Source of the DNA: Eutreptiella sp. 'Long Island Sound 2002'
Taxonomy: Eukaryota > Euglenozoa > Euglenophyceae > Eutreptiales > Eutreptiaceae
Length of the DNA stretch: 64,000 nt
Reading direction: 5' to 3'
Assembly: GCA_964036045.1 (NCBI GenBank)
Contig: OZ038392.1
Span: 33,927,330-33,991,329, forward strand
In this document: positions 1 through 11,776 of the stretch, in pieces
Numbering within the stretch: the stretch's first letter is position 1
Layout of the letters: every line of letters begins with the position of its first letter
The notes under the pieces: generated by a model
What the model was told of the DNA's origin: nothing
What the model saw: only the letters and a program-made list of their open reading frames with translations
Databases searched by the model: none
Program-made: the position numbers and the translations under genes

Positions 1-72
1 CCCTACACCAGCAGCAAGCAGCAGGAGAGGCACAAACACAGTGTTGAAATCGCTATAAAAATTTCTTGCATG
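1..72 (+). repeat. Dispersed repeat, partner of the inverted copy at 53,550-53,627
   Basis: The first ~70 bases match, in reverse complement, the block at 53,550-53,627. A core of about 33 bases (CAGCAGCAAGCAGCAGGAG and flanks) is identical, and the match then continues imperfectly through a CTATAAAA stretch. The repeat probably extends left of the window. It is likely the end of a mobile-element family; the type is unknown. Confidence 0.6.
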
Positions 73-1151
73 GCACCATCGCATCCACTCAAGTATCAGT
101 CACTCATCGCATCCACTCAGCTATCCATTCACTTAACTCAGGAAATTGCGTGACTGGGGGGGGGGGGGCTGCATGCTTTGAGGGGGGTGCCTGGGGTAGC
201 TACCATAGGTGGATAAAAGCCATGCTGTTTGTTGTCAAGTGGGGTACGTGGTGGTAAGGGTTCGGCTGAACGGCAAGGTGCACAAGTTGTGGGGCAGCGT
301 TGGTTGGAAGAGAAAGAGCATGCCACATTTGTGTGCCAATTTTCCAATTTGTTGACTCTCAATTGAATAATTATTCAATTGGCCTTTTGGTGCAGGTATG
401 CGGTGAACAACATGCATGCATATGTATTGCCAACATTTTTCAATGGGCAAACAATGAGGGCCAACATGTTTGCCGGGGAATTTGTGTTGTTTTGCGGCAC
501 CAAACAACCGTTGTTTTTCGGGCAAAAGGCAAAGGCACCCCCCCCCCCCCGGGTGGCTTACCCAAAGGGGCATCGAGTGCGAAGCGCCCCACAAGTACTT
601 TGCTACGCAAAGGTTTCAACATTCATGGCACCTATCTGTTTGCCATACAGCCATCACTTGCCACAAGGTGGTCCCTACATTGCTCTCACCATCTTTGGCC
701 CTAATGTTAGGCTCAACAACATATCCCGAACATTGCTCTGAATATATTTCCCCCAAATGTACAAGGAAACAAAGGGCTGTCCGTGGTATATATCACCTCC
801 AAAAACAACCCCCCCTATGCAGATTGCCCACCCTCTAGACCACCGCCTTCATCCCCTTGTTCAGCTCCCCCCCCATGGGGGGCTTTTATTTTGGGGGGCC
901 GGGGAATGGGGCCCCGCCCCCCTCTAAAAGCAGTCCTTATGCCACTATATACGACTCGCGCGCTGAAACGAAACATACCTCAAAAGTGTACGATGCAGCC
1001 CCTCTAAATGACCGCCTCGGAGAGCTGATTCGCGCCGTCATATTTGTTTTGATGAATCATGGCTGTTTTGCAAAGTTAGGACCTTTACAAGGTTTTAACT
1101 TCTTTAGCAGCATCCACTAATGCCATATAAGCTAGGGATGCAATTTAAAGG
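73..1151. other. Non-coding stretch, no gene seen
   Basis: No open frame here resembles a known protein. There is a G run at about 157-168, a C run at about 540-550, and a perfect 22-bp A/T-rich palindrome at 360-381. It ends at the TGCA that flanks the LTR retrotransposon. Confidence 0.5.
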
Positions 1152-1155
1152 TGCA

Positions 1156-1884
1156 CACAAAGAAAAACACCATGTGGCTCCGTTTTCAGGGTGTTGTTTC
1201 ATTATAAAAATTGCGAAAAGATTCATAAAAACTTTCAAGTCTAAAGCCTTTAGCTAAACAAAGACGCGAAGCATAGTGTCAATGGATCACATAAATGCCG
1301 AACCAATATCATGTGTGACTCGTAGTCCGTTGTTCACCATCGTAGCTTGCACAAGATACTATGTACATCTCATGTGGCACAAGCTTCTTACTACTCGTCT
1401 CCCACAAGCTTCACATCGTACCTTCTACACACAAAGTCCTAGTCCTAATCCCCATGCACCTTAACACCTCATGGCTGCAAAGAGAAAGGTAGGATGTGGT
1501 GTGATAAACTACACTCATGTATGCAAATGTGATATGCACTGAGGTACGTGAAAGAAAACATATTCACGGGGAAAGACGGCGAGTATGTACAGACACATGC
1601 GAGACGTCCCTTGAATCGGCCAACAGTAATACTGACAATCCTTCTCTTAACATCAGCTCAGGGACAAATCCGTCAGAACTATTTACGGGGATACGACAAC
1701 TTGTCTCTTCATCAAATCTTTTAATGAAAAATGATGACACACGTCCATTCTCCCAGATCGCGGTCTTCAGCCCGGTGATCTGCAGTACGCACTCCTCCTC
1801 ACAGAGTTATGGATAAGCTACAATCGGTAATCAATCGGCATCTGAAGTAGGCGCACCCTTAAGGAAAATCTGTTTTTTCTTACT
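1156..1884 (-). repeat. 3' LTR (left copy)
   Basis: About 98% identical by eye to 11,045-11,776. The outer boundary is CACAAAG preceded by TGCA; the inner boundary is TTACT followed by the C7 run (G7 on the coding strand). The copy lacks 3 bp found in the right LTR near 1,435. Confidence 0.8.
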
Positions 1885-1891
1885 CCCCCCC
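1885..1891 (-). other. Polypurine tract (G7)
   Basis: Seven consecutive C on the plus strand (G on the minus strand) directly abut the left LTR, where a plus-strand-priming polypurine tract is expected for a minus-oriented element. The wider minus sequence is GGTCTGGGGGGG. Confidence 0.55.
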
Positions 1892-4800
1892 AGACCTCAC
1901 ATCGAAACTGTGGGTGTCTTAGGGGGGCGCCTTCCCCATCAGGACTCACAAAATGCACTCTATCAGGTGGGCGGCGGAGGACCCCCCCCCCCGAATCGTA
2001 CTTCTGTAAGCTGTAGCAGTTCTGTATGGAAATGAAGTGACAATAGCAACTAGCTTTAACTGTCCCCAGAACAAGCACTGGAATCTCCAATGGTAGTCTC
2101 ACACCATCTCGGCACCCTGGTGCCAATGGAAACATGGAAGTTTCTACCAAAACAAGGACCTTGGTCAGGCTCACAATCAGTCTGTGGCTGTGCAAACATG
2201 ACCCCAGCAACTGATATCATTGGAGCCGTCTGCACCATGCATTGCAGGGACAATGTGGAAACCAGAGGAAACACAGACATGCAAGGGTAAGGGAAATGGT
2301 TGACTTCAGAGCTATTGCTTCTGTTGCAGAAAATTAAACTTCCTGCACCATGAGTCTCCCCGCATAACCAGACACCCAGTGACCTAACATTCAAACCACC
2401 ACGTTGAACCTCATGCAGATAAAGGATCAGAGAGAAGGGAAGAGCAGAGGTAGGTTGTATGTATGTGTGCTGATGCTTGTTAACACAGTGATAGCATCGA
2501 GGTAGCAGGTTGCCAATGTTTCTCCTTCTCCAGATTTACAACAGCAGTGTCAAATTTACAGTACTAGGCAAAATTGCCAAAAAAAAAAACTTCTTTTCAG
2601 TAGCACCAACCGACATGGGTCAAATTTGACCACAAAAAAGTTTAGGAGTCTGTGGACAGAGTGAGCACTGGTCTTAGACCTGCTTGACCTCGCATCGCCA
2701 TCACGCATGGTACGGTGAACATGTAACTTCACCACATAGTGACCAAGCATTGCAATCCTCCCTGGCATGCCCGAGGAAGGCAATAGGGAAGAGGATAGAT
2801 CTGATATGATAGACCCTGTCTGACTCAGAGTGTACTCCTGCTAGACCTGCGGGAGGAAATCAGTAACTCTTGTTCATGTCTGAAAATACATCGGGAAGGG
2901 TCCACCGCTCTCGTTACAAAAAAAAGCAGCAGCTTCCTGATTTTACTGCCAAATGACACCACTTTCACCTGAAAAGGTAACAAGGAGCAGGGGCTACACT
3001 GACACGCACAGGGTGGTTCCATTCAGGATACATGGCACCCTCACTCAAGTGAAAAGAGACCATACTCCCCCACCAGGCGTCCCTGATATAAGGGCAAAAG
3101 AGCATTTTTCTCCCTAACTGAAAATTGCCGGTCAGTTTTTCCTCCCTGACTTTTCAGTCCTTGTCCGTCTCAATTTCAATCCTGCATAGACCGTCTCAAA
3201 GGGATTGTGGCTACAGGTCTCCTGCGGTACCCCACCTTCCTTTTCCGGTCCCCGCACACAGTCAAGCCTGACACCTGGGTTTCCTACTCCGGAAGGTTGG
3301 GCTCGCTGTAGTGGCCCTCTGGTGGATTCCAGACCCTGGGTACCCCGGTACAGTTCAGTGGTCTTCGTGTAACTTGAACCGTAGTTAGGTACCCCCGAGA
3401 GGTCACAATTTAACTTGGGGGCGATAAAAACCCTGTTTAAACTGGCCAGGTAAGAAAATCTGTATCTGTAGTTGCACTCAGAGTCTGATGACTGACTGAG
3501 GCTGGAACAGAAAAGCACACATTGACTACTCCTCCAGAGGTCCGATGTGTACTTGGAGAGGTGACATTTCATATGTGCTTGTTTGGGCTAGTATCCAGTC
3601 TGCCTCACGGGTCCCTCCCGAGACAGAGGGCATACATCCGTGGGTATCCGTCTAGATACTCTGCAGGTGTCCATCCGGGTATCAGTTGTACATACCCTAG
3701 CTCCACATTTGGTCCTGTGGACCACACAGCCGCTTGCCATTGTGTGTGTGACCTTCAAAAAGGTGCATAAATGCCTCACGGGCCAGGCCTCATGGGCCTG
3801 AAGAACGTAGTGATTGTTCTTATGTGTGGTACGGAGGGCTCATGCAGTGAGAATTTGGCATTTGAATACGGACAGCTTGGGATTCCTTCCTTCGGTAATC
3901 TCTAGTTAAGGAGTTTCTGAACGACCTGAATCCTCACAGGCCTTCACAGACAAGTATACTGAGCAAGACCATCGGACCTACGAATTAACAAAACCATACA
4001 CGATGAAGCACCATCATCGTAAATAATTGAGCAGTTGGTGTGGATTGACTTTCGGATCACATGATAGAGTGTTACATAAACAACAGACGCAAACCGGGTC
4101 CAGTCTGGAGGGGAAAACCAGTACTGCTCTGTACGATAAAATCACCGCAGGGTTCTTGAGGGATCATCAGACGTGAAAACCCGATACACCATCTGCTTGT
4201 GTCAGGAGACCACAAAACAAGTGGAATCCTGACTGTAGTATCACGACTGTCACAAAAGATGATGGAAGCGTATGTTGCTTTTAGTGGCAGACACTCACAC
4301 TGCTGACTGTGTACACCTGGCAGACCTTGCACTGGGAGCGTCGGCTGCGTGTAGAAGAAATATTTGACGCTCAGGATGCCATCGTGCTGCAAGGGGGCAC
4401 TACCTAACCAGACACACTGGAACCCCCCGGCCATTCACTGTTCATCTTCTTGCAACACAAAGGGGAGGTAAGGAAGAACAGTGTGGATCGCAGGGCATGT
4501 CTCCCAGATGATCTGCCTGAGCAAAAGCGGGAGACGACCCCGTACACCAGCTGGTAGTAACTACACATCCTGGAGTAGCTCTTCTGTTGTACTCTCGTGC
4601 TGCACGGCGTGACTGTACACTCCTCATCACTTACAGTGAGTTCAGGCAGGCTTAGAAGCCATGGACGGCCTTCAGAGGTTGTTCATCACAGCCTTTCATT
4701 GCCTTTGTGAGAGCACATTCCAAACAGAATTGCGAATTTGGTGGCCTGAGGACTGCCACCTGGGTAGTTGAAACCAGTGAACCCTGTGACCTGAGCGCTG

Positions 4801-5558
4801 TCCATGGGTTCTCCACCAACTGATCATTTGTGTATCATGTCTGACACCCAGCAATTTCTTGTGCAGCGATGCATCACTAAGGCTATGTACAAGGGATCTG
4901 GCCTGAGATGCTTCCTAAGGGCGAAGACACCACTCATCAAAGACGTGCAATCAGTTGTATGCCCTATACTCCCCAAAAGGTTGTGACATGGCTGAAAACT
5001 GTAATACAGGCCATTTGGACAGTCCATCACTGCCTGGTAGAACATAGCAGCAAGCAGGTTGTCAAACGTGTGGACCCTGCTGTTATCTCATTCAAGGCTA
5101 TGTACAAAAGATGGTTGCAGGTCTGCATTAAGGAGAACAAAGTATACATAACAAGACGAAGTCCCAACAGTCCTCAACGTCCAAACCCCCGGCAAGGAAG
5201 ATAAGAGGGAAACAATCCGGAACCCAGGCTGACTGCTACGAAGAGCAGCAAATCCCTGATGGAGAGGGTGAGCAAAAGACAGAGAGTGAGAGACACCCAA
5301 GGCCATAAAATACAATGCCGCCAACAAGGAGCCAAACAAACAGCCAAACACCTGTGGAAGTGAACCTGCAGTTATTTAAGTCCCCGAATAGCACTGCAGA
5401 ATGGCCCGCGGGACGGTGGGGCTAAGGTCCAAAAACCAGATATCCAGGCGGTCATGGGCTGCAAAAGTAGTAGGCTCCCCTGGCATGCCCAAGTAGGTGA
5501 GGGCGAAAGCAAACGTGCCCTCCAGCATACCGACCTAGCGTTCTATAGGCTGCCAGCA

Positions 5559-8500
5559 CTAAACAGAGCGATTCTCAGAGTCACTCCCACTGGACAGTTG
5601 CTGGTGGCCACAAAGATGACTCCCACCATTCATCGTCTTGGTAGTTCGCCTCTTGGAGTTGTTAGACTTGTTGGGTTCAGCTGCTAGCGTTGGGAAATGG
5701 GTCTTCAAGTGGTAAAGAGGAGGAGCCCTTGGTCGGACCTCCTGTGCAGGTACTCGACACACTATGATGCAGCAACCCAAATACAGCTGGATGGCAAGTT
5801 GGATCCACCGAACTTGACCAGTCGCCTCGGGCTGGACCATTAGCCACAGTTCTCGACAGGTCCCAATGACCATGGATGAAGCCACCCTCATCATAAGACC
5901 GCAAGTGCTTGGGGTCAGCGCCCAGGCCAGCGATGTGCTCACCATAGTCACCTGGGACCAACACGGTAAGGTAGGGTAAAGCACTGGGTAAAGGACCCAA
6001 GAACAACCTGCAGTCAGAACACCCATATCATTTTCTGGGTCTCAGTGGCAAAGTAGTCCATCCAAATTGCCGCCACAGCATTGGTCATAGGCTGTCAGGA
6101 GCCGGAACTGGAACTATAGCTGGTCGGACTGACTCTCATGGACGTTTCAGCGCCATTTGCCGAATACGGCTCGCATTCTCGAATCTCTCGTTGAAGTCGT
6201 GCAAGAAAGGAGGCAGTTGCTGTAGGCGTAGTCACGTCACTCGTATAGGCTGTCATCAGCAAATTGGAAGCCATCATCTAGCTAGAAAAACAAAGTGAGC
6301 AGGTAATGGGAGATGTTCTCCTCTTCAACATCCATGAAAATGGCCTAGCAGCGGCATAGACAGAGTAGATCCAGCAACACAGCTCTCATCTATCTCAATC
6401 CTGTTACACCGAGAGGGCACCTGGAAGTACTTGTGCGAGACGTCAGCAATCTTCTCCCCAAATGTAAATTCGATAATCTCATCAATGGTCGGCACATCTT
6501 CAGACATGGTACTCGTTCCCATGAGACTGTCATGGTCCGTTCAAGGAATGACGTGAGTAACATCCTGCAAAATCAGGAGTAGCGAGGCCTGCATCTTCTT
6601 TTATGGACAGGCTTGGCCAGGGTGCTCCGCACTGGCTGTCGGCTGTAGGGTGAGTCCCTCCAAGCAGTCAGGAAATGGACAGTTGTACTTGCACATTGGT
6701 CCAGGGCGAGTCAACATCCTCAGCGTCGCTGAAATAAACGTTCATCTTCACAACGTAATAGCGGCCGGGACTTTCTGGCTGCATAAACACGTAGTATGCA
6801 GCGGACTTGGCCGGTAAGGCTGATCTGCATATGGTAAGAAGCAGGTAGAACGAGGTCCTTCACCCCAGCTGCAAGGCAGTGCAGGTTCAGTCCGTATCCC
6901 TGGCGTGGGTAACTTCGGGCAGTAGACTTGTACTCGCCGAGCCTCTGCTTGAGGCGTTCAGAGGGCATCTCCTAGCGGAATTCACACTGACCAAATGCAC
7001 CAGGGGAGGATGGAGCGTAAAGGCGGTCATATGACACTTGGTATCAACAAAGAATCAAACCGCCCAACTGATCGGTGACTCCAACACCTTTCTTCAGCAA
7101 TCGTTGTCAGCTTTCGGCAGCTTGACCCGGAACAGCCTGTAGTTCCCGAGCAGTGCTTATGTGCTCTGCCTGCCCTGGGACAGTAGTTCCTTCATCATGT
7201 ATGGCGTGGAACACATAACTGAAGCAGGGTGCATGACAACACAACGCGTGAAACCTTACTGCCCCTCCTGGGATCTGGCATAGGCATATTCCAAAGGGTG
7301 CAATGCTGCTGAGTCCACATAAGGCAGCGGCGCTCCAATTTCTGGTTCCTGCGCTTCTGCTGCGTTGGGCAGTGGTGCCATGGGGGCCAGTTGGACGCCA
7401 GTGGCAAAGACTCCTTCAACAACTCCCACGTACACCTCCTGCGAAATCTGTGGTTTGTCAAAGGGTTCCAACCATAGATTCCCCAGGGGTACACCCGCTT
7501 GGGTTGTGCGTCCACAAAAATTGTCTGAGCCATTTTGGAAACCTGGCTCCTTTCTTGATGACACATGCAGCAGACAACAGAAGCTCGCGCAAAGCCAAAA
7601 TGCACCCAGAGATGGTCCATACAATCCTGGTCCCCGTGGACCTGCTTTTGCGGCAGTGGGCAACTGCCCATCTGTCGTTGCGTGAAATCCGCTCGTCAGG
7701 GGGGTTTCTTGCGTATTTCTCTCGCAGTTTCGTGCATTTGCCGCCTCTGGGGCTGTAACCAGGAACGTAACAGTGTCCACGTCCTTGTAACCGGGGTTTA
7801 CATCCTTGACGCCCTCGACTGTTACGACCACAATGATTGAGTTGTCCACTTCCCGCTTCATGACCAGAACCACCAGAAGTTTCCTTGGGGCATATTTCTG
7901 GAAAGCAAGGGTGCATGCCGCTTCATTTTTCAAGAACCATTCATTTGAGTAGCTCAAACTTCTCGGGAAAGGCCTCTTGCTCACACCGGGTCGGTGTACA
8001 GTGTTGCCATTCAGGCACTTTTTGAAAATCGGGTGGAAACTTCCTGCAGCTGTGGCACAGACAGCCGTACAGCAGCCCGTCTAACGTAGAGCAGAACAGC
8101 TTGCAGAACTCGAGTTGTTGACGTACTGTTGGACGGCTTGCTGCCTGGACATGGGGGTACAGTACTCCGCATTCGCATGGACACCATGACCTAATCGGCA
8201 CGACCCAGGACCACACGTTGGACGCAGGAATCTGTACGCTCCTGAGAGAAAGTGGACTCTTTGGAGGTCAAGTGTGCCAACAGGTGCTTGGCTATAGGCA
8301 CGTCGCTGGTCACCAACTGGTTATCGGCCCATTTGGTCTGGGACACCAGAGCACCGTCGTTGAGCATCACAAGATCCAACTTAGCATAAATTCCTGCACG
8401 CAGTTGGTCAAAGGCAGTCAGCAAGATGGGCCGCAAACAGGGCAAAGACACTGCACGTCATATTCTTACCCGGCACCATGAACTCCGGCAAGTAATTGGG

Positions 8501-9360
8501 TAGAAAGAAGTAGAATTTAACACCAGGAAATCTCCGTCCCCAAGTGACACGTTATTCTCAGCGAAGAAACTCTCGCACGACTCAGCATAAAGGCGTGCCG
8601 TGCCTGCGACGACGAAACCATTTCAGTTCATAAACTTGAGCCTAGCGGCACTTTCACTGCAGTCAACCATGCCCATCTCTGTACGCCCTGTGATCTGCAA
8701 ATCCATGAACTTGAAACAAGCCTGACAGCGAACAAGGAAAAAGGCACAGCTCCAACCCGAACATGATATTGCGGCTCGTGATAAAATTCTCCAAGCGCTT
8801 CATTAAACCAGTGTCCTGCCTCCACGGGACTTGTTGAGTACACAGGAACACAGTTGCCTCACCCATGATCTCCAGTGCACTGTACCGCATGGGGCAGGGG
8901 CCAAGGCACTTGCTGCCGGCCATACTCTGCCCTAGGGCTTCACTGCTTGAAGTTACGGACGCGGTGTAGCAGGCTGTCCCCACAGAAGGTACTCTCCCAG
9001 GCTAGATCTCGCTGGGCCACGCTACAGACCATCCCTGGGGTCAGTAGGTCTATGGTACCTTGGGTGTATCCAGCGCTCACCTGTACGGCAGTATACCTCT
9101 GGACCGCCATCTGCTTCCGCTCTGCCTGACGCGCTGGTACCACACCAGTGTCCATACCCAGGCTTGTATCAAAATCCAGCGAAGCAAAGCCTTGGCGTTA
9201 GGACATCATTCCAAAGGGCAATCCGCCAGGGGATCGTAGGGGTGCTTGCCCTTGGTGGTCGGGCTTCTGCGTACAAGTCAAAGGCCATCCTTGGACCGTC
9301 CTTCCGAGTGGGCGGAGGTGCGGGTCCGGGTGTGGATCTACAAGTCCAATTCTCCACAAC
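5559..9360 (-). pseudogene. Broken coding-like region inside the LTR element
   Basis: Successive minus-strand segments read like protein but jump frame every 150-300 bases. Examples are a segment at 9,155-8,943 (AERKQMAVQRY), one at 8,451-8,191 (IYAKLDLVMLNDG), one at 8,216-7,941 with several Cys, one at 7,984-7,256 (REVDNSIIVVV), one at about 6,820-6,670 (GRYYVVKMNVYFSD), and short frames starting with ATG at 6,507 and 6,277. None was matched to a known family. The frame jumps could be decay or unrecognised introns. The region may be relic gag/pol-like or captured sequence, and I cannot name it. Confidence 0.35.
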
Positions 9361-9749
9361 AGTATCCCGTACTTCCTCGCTCGTACTTGTCCAACGTCCA
9401 TACTTGTATCAACCAGCTCATAAGCGCCAAATCACATAAAGCACGGGGAACCTCTCGGAGCAGGTTCAACGCCAACTTACAAAATTGATCATGTGCTTAG
9501 CTGTACGCGGTACCAAAGGGGTGTAGGCAATTCAAGGAGGACACTCTCACAAAAGGGAGGTTCATAGCATCCACTTAGGCTCTTCTCACCAAAGGACCCT
9601 TGCTTCTCATGAACGCAGAATTGTTTTTTTTTCACGAGGGGGTATCGGTTGCGATCGAAGGCATTCCCAACAATGAACGTTGATAGCAATCCACGGTGGC
9701 TCATCCCGTGACAAGGTTCTTTTATAGCGCAAGTGGGCTTTTCTCAGAA

Positions 9750-10460
9750 AAGCACGATTCGATATCAATTCACGAAGGTGTTTACAAACGAAGCAATTTC
9801 AACAGCAGTCCTCAAATGCTTTGTGCACGAAAGGAATTCGAGAGCGATCCACGAAAGCTTTTTCAAACGAAGGGAATTTGATACCAATCCACCAAAGCTT
9901 TTTCTAACGAAGGGAATTTGATCCCTATCCACGAAAGCATTTCCAACAAAGGGAATTCGATAGCGATCCACGAGAGCTTTACCAACGAAGCAAATCTGAT
10001 AGCAATCCACGAAAGCTTTACCAACGAAGGGAATTTGATAGCGATCCACGAGAGCATTTCCAACGAAGGGAATTTGATAGCAATCCACGAGAGCTTTACC
10101 AACCAAGCAAATTGGATGGCAATCCACGAAAGCTTTACCAACGAAGGGAATTTGATAGCGATCCACGAGAGCATTTCCAACGAAGAGAATTTGATAGCGA
10201 TCCACGAGAGCTTTACCAACGAAGCAAATTTGATAGCAATCCATGAAAGCTTTACCAACGAAGGGAATTTGATAGCGATCCACGAGAGCATTTCCAACGA
10301 AGGGAATTTGATAGCGATCCACGAGAGCTTTACCAACGAGGCAAATTTGATAGCAATCCATGAAAGCTTTACCAACGAAGGGAATTTGATAGCGATCCAC
10401 GAAAGCATTTCCAACGAAGGGAATTTGATAGCGATCCACGAAAGCTCTCGCCAACGAAGG
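9750..10460. repeat. 39-bp tandem array with 117-bp higher-order period
   Basis: About 18 copies of a 39-bp unit (core GGGAATTTGATAGCGATCC) run head to tail. The variant GCATTTCC recurs at 9,937, 10,054, 10,171, 10,288 and 10,405, exactly 117 bp apart, so three 39-bp subunits form a higher-order unit. Because 39 is divisible by 3, frames stay open on both strands and encode 13-residue repeats. The array lies in the presumed 5' leader or gag part of the LTR element. Confidence 0.9.
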
Positions 10461-11034
10461 TAGCTCCATACCACTCGACGAAGGTTCATCCCGACGATGT
10501 CATTCATAGGCATCCCTCACGAGGAGATCGAAGATAAAATGTTGACGGCGCCCCACGTAGTCGTTTCTCGTGAAGGGAAATATTGATGGTGATCCATGGA
10601 CGCTTCTTCTTCCCCAAAGGAGCCTTGATAGCGATCCATGGGGCCCGACCGTAGTAGGACCATATGCGAGGGCAACCATCAAGACAAACAAAACCATTGG
10701 GTAGTCTCGGTGCATGGGGATTTGAAACTAGGTAGGCCTAACTAACGACTAGTAGCTATTACTAAACTATGATACGCAAGTGGTCGGCGGTCTTAATGTG
10801 GGCACATAAGGGTTGCACACGGCCGTAATATACAATATGCAATGGGCTCATACAAATTCGTGTTCAAAAAGGACGAAATCTTGTTGTGAAAATTTCTTTT
10901 TGCTCTCCAACATTGAGGAGTGTCCGTGGTGCTACTTTGGTGTAAAATGTTAGTGCGTTTGCACTTCATTTTAGGAGCCGGCGTAGGAAAGGCATACCTC
11001 ACTCTTTGAAAACAAAGAGGTTTGGTATGCGTAC

Positions 11035-11046
11035 GCTCTGCTACCA
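11035..11046 (-). other. Primer binding site, initiator tRNA-Met type
   Basis: The minus strand reads TGGTAGCAGAGC at the inner edge of the right LTR and overlaps the LTR end by two bases. This complements the CCA end and acceptor strand of eukaryotic initiator tRNA-Met (…GCTCTGCTACCA), the usual primer for many plant LTR elements. It fixes the element orientation as minus. Confidence 0.75.
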
Positions 11047-11776
11047 CAAAGAAAAACACCATGTGGCTCCGTTTTCAGGGTGTTGTTTCATTATAAAAAT
11101 TGCGAAAAGATTCATAAAAACTTTCAAGTCTAAAGCCTTTAGCTAAACAAAGACGCGAAGCATAGTGTCAATGGATCACATAAATGCCAAACCAATATCA
11201 TGTGTGACTCATAGTCCATTGTTCACCATCGTAGCTTGCACAAGATACTATGTACATCTCATGTGGCACAAGCTTCTTACTACTCGTCTCCCACAAGGTT
11301 CACATCGTACCTTCAACACACAAACTACTCCTAGTCCTAATCCCCATGCACCTTAACACCTCATGGCTGCAAAGAGAACGGTAGGATGTGGTGTGATAAA
11401 CTACACTCATGTATGCAAATGTGATATGCACTGAGGTACGTGAAGGAAAACATATTCACGGGGAAAGACGGCGAGTATGTACAGACACATGCGAGACGTC
11501 CCTTGAATCGGCCAACAGTAATACTGACAATCCTTCTCTTAACATCAGCTCAGGGACAAATCCGTCAGAACTATTTACGGGGATACGACAACTTGTCTCT
11601 TCATCAAATCGTTTAATGAAAAATGATGACACACGTCAATTCTCCCAGATCGCGGTCTTCAGCCCGGCGATCTGCAGTACGCACTCCTCCTCACAGAGTT
11701 ATGGATAAACTACAATCGGTAATCAATCGGCATCTGAAGTAGGCGCACCCTTAAGGAAAATCTGTTTTTTCTTACT
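11045..11776 (-). repeat. 5' LTR (right copy)
   Basis: Direct repeat of 1,156-1,884. It begins CACAAAG on the plus strand next to the primer binding site and ends TTACT next to TGCA. It carries 3 bp more than the left copy. Confidence 0.8.

Larger units (their letters stand above)
1156..11776 (-). mobile_element. LTR retrotransposon, 10.6 kb, no recognisable RT
   Basis: Two direct repeats of about 730 bp (1,156-1,884 and 11,045-11,776) bound a 9.2-kb interior. TGCA directly flanks both outer ends (1,152-1,155 and 11,777-11,780). Read on the minus strand, the right LTR is followed at once by TGGTAGCAGAGC, the complement of the 3' end of a eukaryotic initiator tRNA-Met, and the left LTR is preceded by a G7 tract. 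This is the order 5' LTR, PBS, interior, PPT, 3' LTR. The LTRs differ by about a dozen substitutions and one 3-bp indel, so the insertion is fairly recent. No reverse transcriptase, RNase H, protease or integrase motif was recognised; the interior has a tandem array and broken coding-like frames. It may be a large non-autonomous derivative or an unusual family. Confidence 0.75.

Noticed and set aside
8191-9155. Viral capsid-like protein (phrases such as LDLVMLNDG)
   Set aside because: The resemblance is a few residues only and the frames are broken; not enough to name a family.
9750-10460. CRISPR-like array
   Set aside because: The 39-bp units are contiguous with no unique spacers, and the context is eukaryotic retroelement DNA.
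9765-10513. Long proteins of 180-234 residues on both strands over the 39-bp array
   Set aside because: The period is a multiple of three, so frames stay open by repetition; no independent coding evidence.
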